Part shown: positions 27,191-36,635 of the stretch, piece after piece
How the letters are laid out: every line of letters starts with the position of its first letter
How positions within the stretch are numbered: position 1 is the first letter of the stretch
Source of the DNA: Gammaproteobacteria bacterium
Lineage (GTDB): Bacteria; Pseudomonadota; Gammaproteobacteria; Pseudomonadales; Azotimanducaceae
DNA length: 64,000 bases
Assembly (NCBI GenBank): GCA_012960535.1
Contig: DUBB01000027.1
Location: 175,487 to 239,486 of the forward strand
Reading direction: 5' to 3'
Made by a program: the position numbers and the translations under genes
Notes under the pieces: generated by a model
Told to the model about the DNA's origin: nothing
Seen by the model: the letters and a program-made list of their open reading frames with translations, nothing else
Database searches by the model: none

Positions 27191-28117
27191 ATGACCACTA
27201 ATCAGGTGCTTACCCAGGACCAGGTGAACCAGTATCATCATCTTGGTTTTGTGGTCGTGCAGGGATTGCTTGCTGATACTCTGCTGAAAGGCGCCCAGGA
27301 TAATATGACAGCAGACCATCCGAGTGCCGAGCGCTATTTTGCTGATCCTGACGAGTTTCCGCTGTACAGCAGGACACAGTTTTCACTGAAACGATTTCCG
27401 TTTAACGCGCTCGAAGTCAACCGTCTGCTGATTGCAGAGTCCATTCTGGCAGCTGCAAAGCAACTGCTCGGGAGTCAGGATATCAGGCTGAATAAAGGTG
27501 AATTCTGGGCCAAGTATGCGGGAGCCATTGATTACGATCAGGCATTTCACCGAGATTTTGGTAATCACACTCTGCTCGTGCCCAGGCAGGACCAGCATTA
27601 CAAGGAATTGTCAATTTTCATCTATCTGTCCGATGTGGATGAACAGTCGGGCCCCACAGCTGTACTGCCACGGTCATTAACTGATTCGATTGCTTTCGGT
27701 GAGACGCGCCTACCTGACAATCTTTCCTTTAAAGCAGGAGATGAAGAATGCCTGGCGATTGGACCGGCGGGATCGGTTTTATTCTATTCCTATGATGTTT
27801 TTCACAGAGGAACCCAGCTTACCGGTGTTGGCAAAGCGCGCATGGCTGTTCTAGGCGATTATCGATGTTCTGAGGCGACCTGGATCAGCCGCCAGGGCTG
27901 GCCTGAGGCGGGACTGCAGCAGGCGATGATTGAGTTTCTGGTTTCTGCAACACCGCAGCAGCGCGCTTTGTTTGATATACCGTTGCCCGGCCATCCCTAT
28001 TGGAATGAGCAAACCCTGAATGATATGGGCATTCGTTACAAGGCCATGGATCTTGAGCCTTATCGAGAAAGACTCGAATCAACTGAGGCCGTTTTTATGG
28101 GGTCAGTTGAAGATTAG
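27191..28117 (+). CDS. Phytanoyl-CoA dioxygenase (PhyH) family protein
   Basis: 308 residues. The Fe(II) facial triad is visible: HxD in FHRDFGNHTLLVP (about residues 119-121) and the distal His in DVFHRGTQL, followed by the Arg of ARMAVLGDY expected to bind 2-oxoglutarate. GAGGTG precedes the ATG. Family members hydroxylate an acyl-CoA or a small molecule using 2-oxoglutarate and O2. A paralogue of identical length lies at 42149-43075, sharing the AKY-x-G-x-x-DYDQ-x-FH-x-DFGNHTL-x-VP core. It closes the P450-SDR-ligase-NTF2 group. Confidence 0.9.
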   Translation: MTTNQVLTQDQVNQYHHLGFVVVQGLLADTLLKGAQDNMTADHPSAERYFADPDEFPLYSRTQFSLKRFPFNALEVNRLLIAESILAAAKQLLGSQDIRLNKGEFWAKYAGAIDYDQAFHRDFGNHTLLVPRQDQHYKELSIFIYLSDVDEQSGPTAVLPRSLTDSIAFGETRLPDNLSFKAGDEECLAIGPAGSVLFYSYDVFHRGTQLTGVGKARMAVLGDYRCSEATWISRQGWPEAGLQQAMIEFLVSATPQQRALFDIPLPGHPYWNEQTLNDMGIRYKAMDLEPYRERLESTEAVFMGSVED

Positions 28118-28162
28118 AGCCAACCTGGCGGGATCAGCGCTGTCTGGTGGCCGCTCCGACAC

Positions 28163-29296
28163 TCATCGGGGCAGGCCGGAAAACAGGGCTCTGGCAAGCT
28201 TGTCACCTCTATCATCGCCTAATAGGCCATCGGCCATTTTGTTCATAACATAGGAAAAGCTGAGCTCATTATCTTGATCGATGATGGCTCGAGATCCACC
28301 CCAGCCGCCCCAGAAGCAAAGATTTCGCCGGCCATCTGCTACTGGATTAAGGCCAAAGCCCAGGCCAAAAGCCATTGGCACGCCAAGCACCAGGTCCATA
28401 CCCTCTATTCTCGGTTGCATGATGCTTCGACAGGTTTCTGGTGAGAGTATCTGCTGGCCATGACTCATACCATTATTGGCGAGCAGGGTATGGATTTTAG
28501 CCACGGATCTAGCGTTGCCATGACCATTGGCGGCCGGTATTTCTGCTCTCCGCCAGGCTGCTGAGCGACTGTCAAGTGCTGAGACGGGGGGGTTCCTGAA
28601 TGTTCGTACTGCAATTGAATCCGCTGTGCCCTGGCCGCCGATAAGGTTAGAGCCGGGAGGGGGCAGCAGGTCACCAATGCGTGAGAATTCGGCATCGGGA
28701 ACGCCAATAAAGAAATCGGCGTCCAGCGGTTTGGCGATGTGCTCTGCAAAAAAGCGGCCCAGTGATAGGCCGGTAATTTTTCTAACCAGTTCGCCGATGA
28801 GATAACCTTGCGTTATTGCGTGATAGCCTGAAGCTGAGCCGGGTTCCCACCAGGGAGCTTGTCTTGCTAGCGATTGAGTTATCTTGTCCCAGTCATATAA
28901 ATCTTCGCTTGTCATAACCTCATCCATGCCGGAAAGACCGGCAGCGTGGTTCATAAGGTGCCATACGAGAACGCCTGACTTGCCATTTGCCGAGAATTCA
29001 GGCCAGTAATGGGATACCGGCAGGTTGAAGTCCAGCTCTCCTCGGTCGGCGAGTAGCAGGGCACAAAGAAAGGACATGGTTTTAGTGGTCGAATAAACGT
29101 TGACCAGAGTGTCTGGCTGCCACTCCAACTGTCGAGTCTCATCCAGGTGGCCACCCCAGAGGTCTACGATGACTTCACCTTTCCAGGTGGCGCAGAAGGA
29201 TGCCCCAAGATCCGCGCCACTCGTTAAGAGGCCATTGAAAACGGTGCTTACTTTTTCAAACCTTGGATCACAGAACCCTTTCGTTTGAACGTCCAT
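28163..29296 (-). CDS. Class C beta-lactamase-fold serine hydrolase (EstB-like esterase)
   Basis: 377 residues. The nucleophile motif SxxK is STTKTMSF (about residue 70). The tyrosine motif is SGYHAITQGYLIGELV, as in family VIII esterases in place of YxN, and the third motif is the Gly-rich WGGWGGSRAII. No signal peptide is present, so it is cytosolic, unlike a true beta-lactamase. Family members hydrolyse short esters and occasionally amides or lactones. It converges on the PhyH gene with a 45-base gap. A second member of the same superfamily is encoded at 45938. Confidence 0.88.
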   Translation of the reverse strand: MDVQTKGFCDPRFEKVSTVFNGLLTSGADLGASFCATWKGEVIVDLWGGHLDETRQLEWQPDTLVNVYSTTKTMSFLCALLLADRGELDFNLPVSHYWPEFSANGKSGVLVWHLMNHAAGLSGMDEVMTSEDLYDWDKITQSLARQAPWWEPGSASGYHAITQGYLIGELVRKITGLSLGRFFAEHIAKPLDADFFIGVPDAEFSRIGDLLPPPGSNLIGGQGTADSIAVRTFRNPPVSALDSRSAAWRRAEIPAANGHGNARSVAKIHTLLANNGMSHGQQILSPETCRSIMQPRIEGMDLVLGVPMAFGLGFGLNPVADGRRNLCFWGGWGGSRAIIDQDNELSFSYVMNKMADGLLGDDRGDKLARALFSGLPR

Positions 29297-29575
29297 AGTG
29301 CTTCCTCTTCGATGGCTGTATAAACCCAGAATACCAGATATGTTGCACCAGGCGAGGTTGATCTGGGGTTAGGTTACCGCCAATGCGCCCGGTCTGGGCA
29401 AGGCATTGAATCCGATTCAGATCCAGATCCAGATAAGGGATGCAGGTAGGTGAAACAGCATCGAGGCTATGTTAACTACCTGACACAGGGTCCGATAAAG
29501 CCCCAGAGGCTTAATCTTTGGCTTTGATTCGGGTATGTTTGTAAGCAGGCAGATCAGCCGTTTCAGGAGAAGGAT
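29297..29575. other. Divergent intergenic region
   Basis: About 280 bases between the divergent esterase and SMP-30-like lipoprotein genes. A short direct repeat of ATCCAGATCCAGAT type lies near 29420. Nothing else is recognisable apart from a strong AGGAGAAGG before the lipoprotein start. Confidence 0.4.
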
Positions 29576-30673
29576 ATGAGGATAGGATCTAAAATTGCGT
29601 TACTTTTACTATTCAGTCTGTTGATTGCTGGCTGCGAAGACCCATCGTCTGATAATGAAGCCAAGGAGGATCAGCTCGGGCAGGGCTCACAGGCCTGCCT
29701 GCCGGTCGGCGGTATAACGCCAATCTGCGGATTCAAGAATCCTGAGGATCTGGTGCAATTGCCGGGTACCCGACAATTACTGGTAAGCGAAATGGGAGAG
29801 TTCATGATGGATACCCCGGGAAGGTTACTGATCTACGATATCGATGCTGCGCAGCAGCAGGATCTGCCGATTAGCTGGTCGTCGGAGACAGAAGTCTGGG
29901 GAGACGAGGACTGCGTGGCCCCCGAGCCAGACTTGTTCAGCCCGCACGGTATTGATTTGAGCGGTCGTGCCGATAATCGAATGCAGCTACTGGTGGTGAA
30001 TCATGGCGGCCGCGAGGCAGTTGAGTTCTTTGAGGTGTTAGCGGCACCAGATGGCTGGGCACTGCAGTGGCGGGGTTGTGCTCTACCACCAGGAGATCCC
30101 TTTATTAATGATGTAGTAGCGCTGTCGGACGGCGGTTTTCTGGTTACTCATATGTGGAATAAGTCTATTGCCTTTGAAGAGGTTGGTCGCAGGCTACTCA
30201 ATGGTGAAAAAATGGGTTGGGTCTGGGAGTGGCAGGCGGAATCTGGGTTTAGCTTCGTAGCAAACTCTCAGTTGGTGATGCCCAATGGTATTACTGTCAG
30301 TGCCGATAATAAGAAAATTTTTGTTAATGTGTACATGGGAAACAGGATTGTCAAACTGGACCGAGCCTCAGGCATGCTGGAAAGCGCCTTTGATGTACGT
30401 CAGCCGGATAACGTCACCATCGACGATGATGGCATGCTATGGATAGCATCTCACCAGCACGATCCTCTGAATGAAACCTGTACTGCTGAGCAGGGGCCGT
30501 GTCTGCTGCCTTTTAAGGTGGTTCGAGTTGATTCCGAGACGATGCTGGGTGAAACCGTGATTGAGCATAATGGTGCCCCCATGGGTTATGTCACTGTTGC
30601 ACTGAAGGTAGGTGATGAGATTTTCATGGGTAGTGCGCACGGTGATCGAATGGCTAGAGCCACTCTTCATTAG
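29576..30673 (+). CDS. SMP-30/gluconolactonase-like lipoprotein
   Basis: 365 residues. The N-terminus is a lipoprotein signal: a basic start, a hydrophobic run and the lipobox LIAGC with the acylated Cys near residue 20, then Asp/Glu-rich sequence. The rest has propeller-blade strands of SMP-30/gluconolactonase or strictosidine synthase-like type (SPHGIDLSGR, MPNGITVSADNKKIFVNVYMG, DNVTIDDDGMLWIASHQHD). Such proteins bind a divalent metal and hydrolyse lactones, or are of unknown function. A strong AGGAGAAGG precedes the ATG. The protein would be anchored in the periplasm. It has no close operon partner. Confidence 0.85.
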   Translation: MRIGSKIALLLLFSLLIAGCEDPSSDNEAKEDQLGQGSQACLPVGGITPICGFKNPEDLVQLPGTRQLLVSEMGEFMMDTPGRLLIYDIDAAQQQDLPISWSSETEVWGDEDCVAPEPDLFSPHGIDLSGRADNRMQLLVVNHGGREAVEFFEVLAAPDGWALQWRGCALPPGDPFINDVVALSDGGFLVTHMWNKSIAFEEVGRRLLNGEKMGWVWEWQAESGFSFVANSQLVMPNGITVSADNKKIFVNVYMGNRIVKLDRASGMLESAFDVRQPDNVTIDDDGMLWIASHQHDPLNETCTAEQGPCLLPFKVVRVDSETMLGETVIEHNGAPMGYVTVALKVGDEIFMGSAHGDRMARATLH

Positions 30674-30834
30674 GTAACGGCATTCATTGATTATTCGTTA
30701 CCCATGTCGATTAATCGCTAACAATGACTGCTTGCTGTTATCGTGCCCGACCTGGTTAACAGGGCCAGGGGCAGTGGTTGATGGGGAACCAGTAAGTTGA
30801 GTCGTGTTTATAGTGCTTTTCTGGCCAGACCGCG

Positions 30835-31230
30835 CTAGTCGCTGTTGTCTGCTCGCCAGGCTTTGAATTTTTCTAACTCATCCCTGACCTGGCCATAAAT
30901 GTAAGACACAACGGCTATATCGTCGAGTAATCCCCAGGCAAGAATGAAGTCGGGTATCAGGTCTAACGGAACCAGGAAATACAGGACTGCGGCAGCAATT
31001 GCGACCAGAGTTTCGTTCGAAATGTCTCGATAGGTCCCCTGTACATAGCAGTTTAGAAGATCCAGAAACAGCGTGAGTTTGGCTTGTGCTTCTGAGATTC
31101 TGGAACCGCTGGTTGCTGTAAGCTTTTTACTGGCACTGGAAATCAACGTCTTAAGCTCAGCGGGTCGTTGCAGTAACTTTGAAGCTTTTGGAAGAAAGCG
31201 TTTGAATCCTTTGGGTGCTTTTTGAGTCAT
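30835..31230 (-). CDS. DUF1232 (YkvA-like) membrane protein
   Basis: 131 residues. The central segment ALYFLVPLDLIPDFILAWGL followed by LDDIAVVSYIYGQV is the DUF1232 signature, with the conserved PxDLIPDF. It is predicted to lie in the inner membrane with one or two hydrophobic helices. The basic N-terminus (KAPKGFKRFLPKASK) faces the cytosol. The function of the family is unknown. It is single and divergent from uup. Confidence 0.88.
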   Translation of the reverse strand: MTQKAPKGFKRFLPKASKLLQRPAELKTLISSASKKLTATSGSRISEAQAKLTLFLDLLNCYVQGTYRDISNETLVAIAAAVLYFLVPLDLIPDFILAWGLLDDIAVVSYIYGQVRDELEKFKAWRADNSD

Positions 31231-31622
31231 GGTTTTCCAGCGTAGTTGGTCAATTGAGAAGCATTTAGCGGTTTTGTTTAAATCTTACCCTTTCTCAGGC
31301 GTGGATTTCACTGTGCTTCGTCAGTAAATCTGCCAGCTGTTTTGTCGCAGTGCAGCCAGATCGGGTGACCAGTTGACAGTTGGCTCCGGGGATTGTCTGC
31401 TTGTCAGCTGAGTTTCAGTTCTTTATGGCTGATGCCTGCTTCGAACTAAACCTGTAGGCAGACGTCATAGAGAATAAGTCAGGGATCATATCCTCCGATA
31501 AAGGCAGATAGTCGTGGCTTCAGCCAAAAGCAATTCCTGGCCGGTTCCCGGGTAGGATCAGATGACACCCCATAATGTTGTTTGCCGTAAGACGGCCTAG
31601 TCGTGGTATTATGATCATTCTC
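31231..31622. other. Divergent intergenic region upstream of uup
   Basis: About 390 bases. I see no conserved RNA, operator or second gene. Codons upstream and in frame with uup (from 31575) are open but do not resemble the Uup N-terminus, so I treat them as leader. Confidence 0.4.
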
Positions 31623-33506
31623 ATGCTGGTCACCTCACTTCAGAATATTTCAGTTTCCTACGGCAATAATGCGGTATTGAACAACGTTAACCTCAGCATC
31701 AGTTCTGGGGAACGCTGCTGTATTACCGGTTACAACGCTAGTGGCAAGAGCACCCTATTGAAAGTGATTAATGGCACGGTTCTGCCTGATGAGGGCAAGA
31801 TTTGGCGACAGGACAAATTGAGTTTTTCTACCCTGGACCAGTCCTTGCCAGATGCGGCGGATAAAACTGTTTATCAGGCTGTTGCTGCAGGATTCAGTGA
31901 AATTGGCTACCTGCTGAATCAATACAAGGGCCTCACGGCCGATGCTGCAACCGCTCCTGAAGAATTGCTGGCAGTGCAAAATAAACTGGATGCATTGGAT
32001 GGCTGGGCAGTGGGCTATAGAGTTGAGGCCATGATTGACCGGCTGGAATTACCTGCAGAAAAAAAGCTAAGTGAATTGTCAGGTGGCTGGCTAAAGCGAA
32101 TGGCTATTGCACGCTCTCTGGTAGTTGACCCTGATGTTTGGTTGTTAGATGAGCCTACCAATCATCTTGATATACCGACCATCGAATGGCTGCAACAGTT
32201 ACTGCTCGAATTTTCGGGTACCGTCATATTCATCTCGCATGACCGGGAGCTGATGCAAGCGGTTGCGACCTCCGTGATCGATATTGATCGTGGCGCACTC
32301 ACCCGGTGGGACACGGACTATGCTTCCTTTCTGCAACGCAGGGAACACCAACTCGCTGTGGAATCAGAACAGGACAAAAAGTTTGATCAGAAGCTAAAAG
32401 CGGAGGAGGTCTGGATTCGCCAGGGCATTAAAGCCAGACGCACTCGTAACGAGGGTCGGGTGCGGGCATTGCAGTCTCTGCGCGAAGACAGGAGACAGCG
32501 GCGTTCAATTGCTCAGTTGAAACTTGAAGTTGATAGTGGCGAAAGATCGGGTAAGGCTATAAAGGAATGCATCGACGTTAATTATCAGATCAATGATCAG
32601 GTATTGATCAGAGATTTTGACCTGATTATCCAGAGAGGAGACCGGATTGGCCTGCTGGGCCCCAATGGTATCGGTAAATCGACTTTACTGGGTCTTCTGT
32701 TAGGGACGCTTTCTCCTTCTGGCGGTACTATCAGAACCGGCACTAAATTAACAACGGCCTACTTTGACCAGATCCGTAAAACCCTGGACCCTGAAATCCG
32801 GGCCTTGGATTTTCTCTGCGACAGCGGTGATTTCATAGAAATCAATGGTAAATCTATCCATGTGCTGGCTTATCTTAAGAGATTCCTGTTCAAAGGCGAC
32901 GATGCTCGAGCATTGATAGGTACGCTCAGTGGTGGCCAGCAGAACAGGTTGCTGCTGGCCAGGCTGTTTATGGTGCCGGCTAATCTTCTGGTGATGGATG
33001 AACCTACCAATGATCTAGATGTTGAAACCCTTGAATTACTTGAAGAGCTAATGGTGGAGTACAAGGGCACGATTTTAATGGTCTCTCATGATCGATCTTT
33101 TCTTGATAATGTGGTCTCTTCCCTGCTGGTGTTTGAGGGCGACGGGCGGATTTGTGAATATGTCGGTAATTATCAGGATTGGAAAGACAGTGGCGGGGTT
33201 TTCGAAGGGCACGCTGAAAGTAAAGTGAGCACTGTAGCTGGCACACCAGAGGCTAAAAGGCAGCCCTCGGCAAAGACCAGGCAACAGCGCAGGCTAAACA
33301 AGGAACTGGCTGGATTACCCGCTTTGATCGAGCAGGCTGAAGCAAGAATTGCATCTTTGGAGGCAGCGGTTACTGATAGTAGTTTTTTTAAACTGGATCA
33401 GGATGATCAACTGAAGCAGTATCATATGCTGGATGATGAACGCGACATATTGTCCTCGCTTTATCATCGCTGGGAAGTATTGGAAGATCAGCAAGCTGAT
33501 GCCTGA
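31623..33506 (+). CDS. uup: ABC-F ATPase Uup
   Basis: About 627 residues from the ATG at 31623, where the sequence begins MLVTSLQNISVSYGNNAVL as expected. Two ABC domains are in tandem. The first has Walker A GYNASGKSTLL, signature LSGGWLKRMAIAR and Walker B WLLDEPTNHLD. The second has GPNGIGKSTLL, LSGGQQNRLLLAR and LVMDEPTNDLD. The linker between them is rich in Arg and Lys, and the C-terminus has the coiled-coil extension (RQQRRLNKELAGL to the end) that distinguishes Uup from other ABC-F proteins and binds DNA in E. coli Uup. ABC-F proteins act on the ribosome, and Uup also affects precise transposon excision. No membrane segment is present. Confidence 0.92.
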   Translation: MLVTSLQNISVSYGNNAVLNNVNLSISSGERCCITGYNASGKSTLLKVINGTVLPDEGKIWRQDKLSFSTLDQSLPDAADKTVYQAVAAGFSEIGYLLNQYKGLTADAATAPEELLAVQNKLDALDGWAVGYRVEAMIDRLELPAEKKLSELSGGWLKRMAIARSLVVDPDVWLLDEPTNHLDIPTIEWLQQLLLEFSGTVIFISHDRELMQAVATSVIDIDRGALTRWDTDYASFLQRREHQLAVESEQDKKFDQKLKAEEVWIRQGIKARRTRNEGRVRALQSLREDRRQRRSIAQLKLEVDSGERSGKAIKECIDVNYQINDQVLIRDFDLIIQRGDRIGLLGPNGIGKSTLLGLLLGTLSPSGGTIRTGTKLTTAYFDQIRKTLDPEIRALDFLCDSGDFIEINGKSIHVLAYLKRFLFKGDDARALIGTLSGGQQNRLLLARLFMVPANLLVMDEPTNDLDVETLELLEELMVEYKGTILMVSHDRSFLDNVVSSLLVFEGDGRICEYVGNYQDWKDSGGVFEGHAESKVSTVAGTPEAKRQPSAKTRQQRRLNKELAGLPALIEQAEARIASLEAAVTDSSFFKLDQDDQLKQYHMLDDERDILSSLYHRWEVLEDQQADA

Positions 33507-33544
33507 TGCGGATCCGCGAAATTCAGAGGCGCAGCATCCTGGCA

Positions 33545-33967
33545 TTAAGCGTTAGCTTCACTCGCTGAGTTGGTCAGGCTCCAGGTGCCGATATGCTGCG
33601 TTGCAGATAGGACCAGTAAGCCGGCCATAATGGCCATGTTTTTGACAAAATTCTGCATTTCATGAGCTTGCTGAATACCCGATTCGAGATTCCAGAAATC
33701 GTGCATGACCAGACTGATAATGAGTGTCAGGACAGCAAACATAAAGGCAACTTCACTGATTCGAAACCCCAGAATCAGCGCCATACCACCACCGATTTGC
33801 AGGATGATGGTTATGATCAGGAAAAAAGGGACAAGAATCATACCGTGTTCTGACATATAAATAGCGGTTGCCTCGAATCCGCTCACTTTTGAAATTCCGG
33901 GCATCAAGAAGTACAGGCCCAGCAGGATGCGACCTGTGACAGCACTGAATTTTTGGCAGTAAAGCAT
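33545..33967 (-). CDS. DoxX family membrane protein
   Basis: 140 residues with four hydrophobic helices. The first contains GRILLGLYFLMPGISKVSGF, the DoxX hallmark, and the second GGGMALILGFR. Family members are small inner-membrane proteins linked with quinone or thiosulfate metabolism and redox stress. AGGAAA precedes the ATG. It converges on uup (38-base gap, containing the palindrome GCGGATCCGC at 33508) and is downstream of the DUF2306 gene on the same strand. Confidence 0.85.
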   Translation of the reverse strand: MLYCQKFSAVTGRILLGLYFLMPGISKVSGFEATAIYMSEHGMILVPFFLIITIILQIGGGMALILGFRISEVAFMFAVLTLIISLVMHDFWNLESGIQQAHEMQNFVKNMAIMAGLLVLSATQHIGTWSLTNSASEANA

Positions 33968-34110
33968 GGTAGGTTTCCTGAATCTGATCAGGAATCGAGT
34001 TAAACACAGAAAGGAACTATTGGCGAATCTGGGTTAACAGGCGCTTTTTGAGGAGTTTACCGGGACCAATAGTGTCTTTAAAGGCGTGGCAGCCGAGCGC
34101 TCTTACTGTT

Positions 34111-34776
34111 TTAGTTAGTGGTTGGCTGTGAATTTTCTCGCGGATTTGCGGCAGTCCTTTTGGCGCCTGGTAACGGTGATTGAATAAACAGCCATTCAGC
34201 AATGATAAGATTTGGAAGCCAGCTAAACCAGGCAACCACATCGTAAGCCTGATCAAAACTCAAACCCAGCCATTTCCCCAATGCATAGAGCTGTAATCTT
34301 AAGGTCACGCCGGCCAGTGTCAGCGCATAGGAGCGTATCATCCACTGTTGATGTAATTTTATGTTTCCTGCGCGAATTGCAAGAAAGGCCATGATTCCAG
34401 AATAGAACCAAAGGATCGAAAGCGTGGCAAAGCCGAGGCGGGTTGCTGGGCTTCTTATTGCATACCATGCGAGCAGAAAACCACCTATTGCTGAAGCCAG
34501 TACCGCAATGACATACAGCCTGCCGCTATAACGATGCAGATTGGTCCAACCAGAACGTAGCTGCGGCAAGAACTGAAAGGCACCCAGTAATAGTGCGATG
34601 CCACCTGGGATAATGTGCAACCGGGCAGATAGGGGTATGCTGGCAAAGTGCTGCTTGAATTCCGGGGAACCTAACGTGGCGGTGGCAAAAAAAGTCAAGG
34701 CGTATATCGAAATTCCAATCGCCAAGAACGTCATTAACAACCACAATATTAGTTTTACTCTATCCATCATCATCAT
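34111..34776 (-). CDS. DUF2306 membrane protein
   Basis: About 220 residues with roughly six hydrophobic segments. The sequence SARLHIIPGGIALLLGAFQFLP followed by HRYSGRLYV, and later KLHQQWMIRSYALTLAGVTLRLQL, is the DUF2306 signature with its conserved His and Arg residues. Four in-frame ATGs in a row begin the gene (34776 to 34767), so the exact start is uncertain. A perfect 23-bp palindrome stands 11 bases upstream. The function of the family is unknown; the conserved histidines resemble those of membrane cytochromes or DoxX-like proteins. DoxX follows it on the same strand after about 140 bases. Confidence 0.82.
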   Translation of the reverse strand: MMMMDRVKLILWLLMTFLAIGISIYALTFFATATLGSPEFKQHFASIPLSARLHIIPGGIALLLGAFQFLPQLRSGWTNLHRYSGRLYVIAVLASAIGGFLLAWYAIRSPATRLGFATLSILWFYSGIMAFLAIRAGNIKLHQQWMIRSYALTLAGVTLRLQLYALGKWLGLSFDQAYDVVAWFSWLPNLIIAEWLFIQSPLPGAKRTAANPRENSQPTTN

Positions 34777-34787
34777 CGTCGTTTTTT

Positions 34788-34810
34788 GTTAACCCAGTAA
34801 CTGGGTTAAC
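34788..34810. promoter_or_regulatory. Perfect 10-3-10 palindrome, probable operator
   Basis: GTTAACCCAG-TAA-CTGGGTTAAC is a perfect inverted repeat ending 11 bases upstream of the DUF2306 start. Its size and symmetry fit a dimeric repressor site, for example of the TetR type. A run of six T lies before it on the plus strand and no T-run follows it, so it is not a rightward terminator. Read leftward it is followed by A's, so it is not a leftward terminator either. Confidence 0.65.
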
Positions 34811-35174
34811 CAGACTCTAGCCAGCACTGGCTGCTCAGTGATGGCCGAAGCTAACCCATATTGAGAGCTGTAGAGCACAGTTTTATAGCGTTCGCCCGCA
34901 GGTTTTGAGTGACATTTATACTGACCGTTTCAGGGTCACTAAATCAGGTCTCTGCTTGGCCTAGTGGCACGCGACAGCAAAAACTTAACACTTAAATACC
35001 TGATCGATATTAGCAAAGCGTGCTGATGCTGTTAGGTTAATCAGCTTTGTTAATGACAGATCATAACGATAACTGCTAATCGATCTCTACTTACTGACTT
35101 TTGATCTGGGTCAGTTCTCATCTGAGCAGAGAGCGTAAACTGACTACATCAGAGAACTAATTTGGATGTGAGCC
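34811..35174. other. Divergent intergenic region, DUF2306 / Baeyer-Villiger monooxygenase
   Basis: About 360 bases. A second, weaker symmetric element, TGACC-GTTTCA-GGGTCA near 34919-34938, could be another regulatory site. No gene or promoter pair was convincingly identified. Confidence 0.4.
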
Positions 35175-36635
35175 ATGGAACACTTTGATGTACTCGTAGT
35201 AGGCGCCGGTATTTCAGGTGTTGGTGCTGGATATCATCTCCAGACCCAGTGCCCCGACAAAACTTTTGTTATCCTCGAAGGTCTAGAAAGTTTCGGTGGA
35301 ACCTGGCTGATGCATCGATATCCCGGGATAAGGTCAGACAGTGACCTTTATACCTTCGGGTATCGCTTCAAACCCTGGACGGGTGCCCCGATTGCAACTG
35401 CTGCTGAGATCCTTGATTACATGCAGGAAGTTATCGAAGAAAACAGTCTTGATCAGCGCATTCGTTATCAACATTGGATCGATAGTGCCAGCTGGTCCAG
35501 TTCTGAGCAATGCTGGACCCTATCTGGTACCCGGAAAGATACCAACGAGCCCATCAACTTCACAGCAAATTTTCTCTGGATGTGCCAGGGATACTACAAG
35601 CATGCCGAGGGCTATACGCCTGACTGGCAAGGTATGGAGAGTTTCCGGGGCCAGATCGTTCATCCACAGACCTGGCCAGAAGGCCTCGACTACCGTGATA
35701 AACAGGTTCTAGTGATTGGTTCCGGAGCTACCACAGCCACTATTGTTCCAGCCATGGCGGGCGATTGCGAGCACATTACGGTGCTTCAGCGGTCGCCCAC
35801 CTACTTCATACCAGCGCGAAACGAGAGCGAACTCGCAGATCATCTAAGGAGGCTCGAAATCGATGAAAACTGGATCCATGAAATCGTCCGCAGAGACATC
35901 CTCTTTAACCAGGAGGAATTCACCCGTCGCTCGGTAGAAGCCCCCGAATCGGTCAAGGAAGAACTGTTGAACGGGGTGAAGGCCTACCTGCCCGAAGGCT
36001 ACGACATCGATACGCACTTTACACCACGATACCGACCCTGGCAGCAGCGCTTAGCATTTGTTCCGGACGGCGACATCTTCAAGGGTATCGCTGCGGGCAA
36101 AGCAACCATGGTTACAGATGAAATAGAGGCCTTTAACGAAACCGGGGTACGCCTGAAATCAGGCAGGCAGATTGATACTGACATTATTCTAACGGCGACG
36201 GGGTTTAACCTTTGTGTGCTGGGTGACATCGACTTCATGGTTGATGGAAAGTCGGTGGACTTCGCAGACACTATCACCTACCGCGGCATGATGTTCACCG
36301 GTGTGCCCAATATGGTCTGGATCTTTGGTTATTTCAGGGCGAGCTGGACCCTGAGGGTAGATCTGATCGGCGATTTTGTCTGCCGCCTTCTAAATCATAT
36401 GGATCAGAGCGGCGTAGCTTCTGTCATGCCTGAGCTGCGAAGACAAGACCGGGATATGCCCATTTCCTGTTGGATTGATCCAGACAACTTCAATCCAAAT
36501 TACCTCAAGCGGTCCATGCATAAACTACCCAGACGAGGTGATAAACCCGAGTGGCAGCACACGCAGGATTACTGGGCAGAGAAGACCGACTTTCCCTTAA
36601 TTGACCTTGAGGACCCTGTGTTCAAATACCGGTAG
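35175..36635 (+). CDS. Type I Baeyer-Villiger flavin monooxygenase (EtaA-like)
   Basis: 486 residues. The FAD Rossmann motif is VVGAGISGVGAGYHL at the N-terminus, and the NADPH-binding motif is VIGSGATTATIV (about 178-189). Between them lies the Baeyer-Villiger fingerprint FxGxxxHxxxWP, here FRGQIVHPQTWP, an exact match. The RYPGIRSDSDLYTFGYRF region is that of EtaA/ethionamide monooxygenase relatives. It inserts an oxygen next to a ketone to give an ester or lactone, or oxidises a heteroatom. Product esters could be split by the serine hydrolases encoded nearby. It is monocistronic or cotranscribed with the amidohydrolase after it. Confidence 0.93.
   Translation: MEHFDVLVVGAGISGVGAGYHLQTQCPDKTFVILEGLESFGGTWLMHRYPGIRSDSDLYTFGYRFKPWTGAPIATAAEILDYMQEVIEENSLDQRIRYQHWIDSASWSSSEQCWTLSGTRKDTNEPINFTANFLWMCQGYYKHAEGYTPDWQGMESFRGQIVHPQTWPEGLDYRDKQVLVIGSGATTATIVPAMAGDCEHITVLQRSPTYFIPARNESELADHLRRLEIDENWIHEIVRRDILFNQEEFTRRSVEAPESVKEELLNGVKAYLPEGYDIDTHFTPRYRPWQQRLAFVPDGDIFKGIAAGKATMVTDEIEAFNETGVRLKSGRQIDTDIILTATGFNLCVLGDIDFMVDGKSVDFADTITYRGMMFTGVPNMVWIFGYFRASWTLRVDLIGDFVCRLLNHMDQSGVASVMPELRRQDRDMPISCWIDPDNFNPNYLKRSMHKLPRRGDKPEWQHTQDYWAEKTDFPLIDLEDPVFKYR

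Noticed and set aside
34788-34810. Rho-independent terminator
   Set aside because: The palindrome has no T-tract on the correct side for either direction, so an operator is the better reading.
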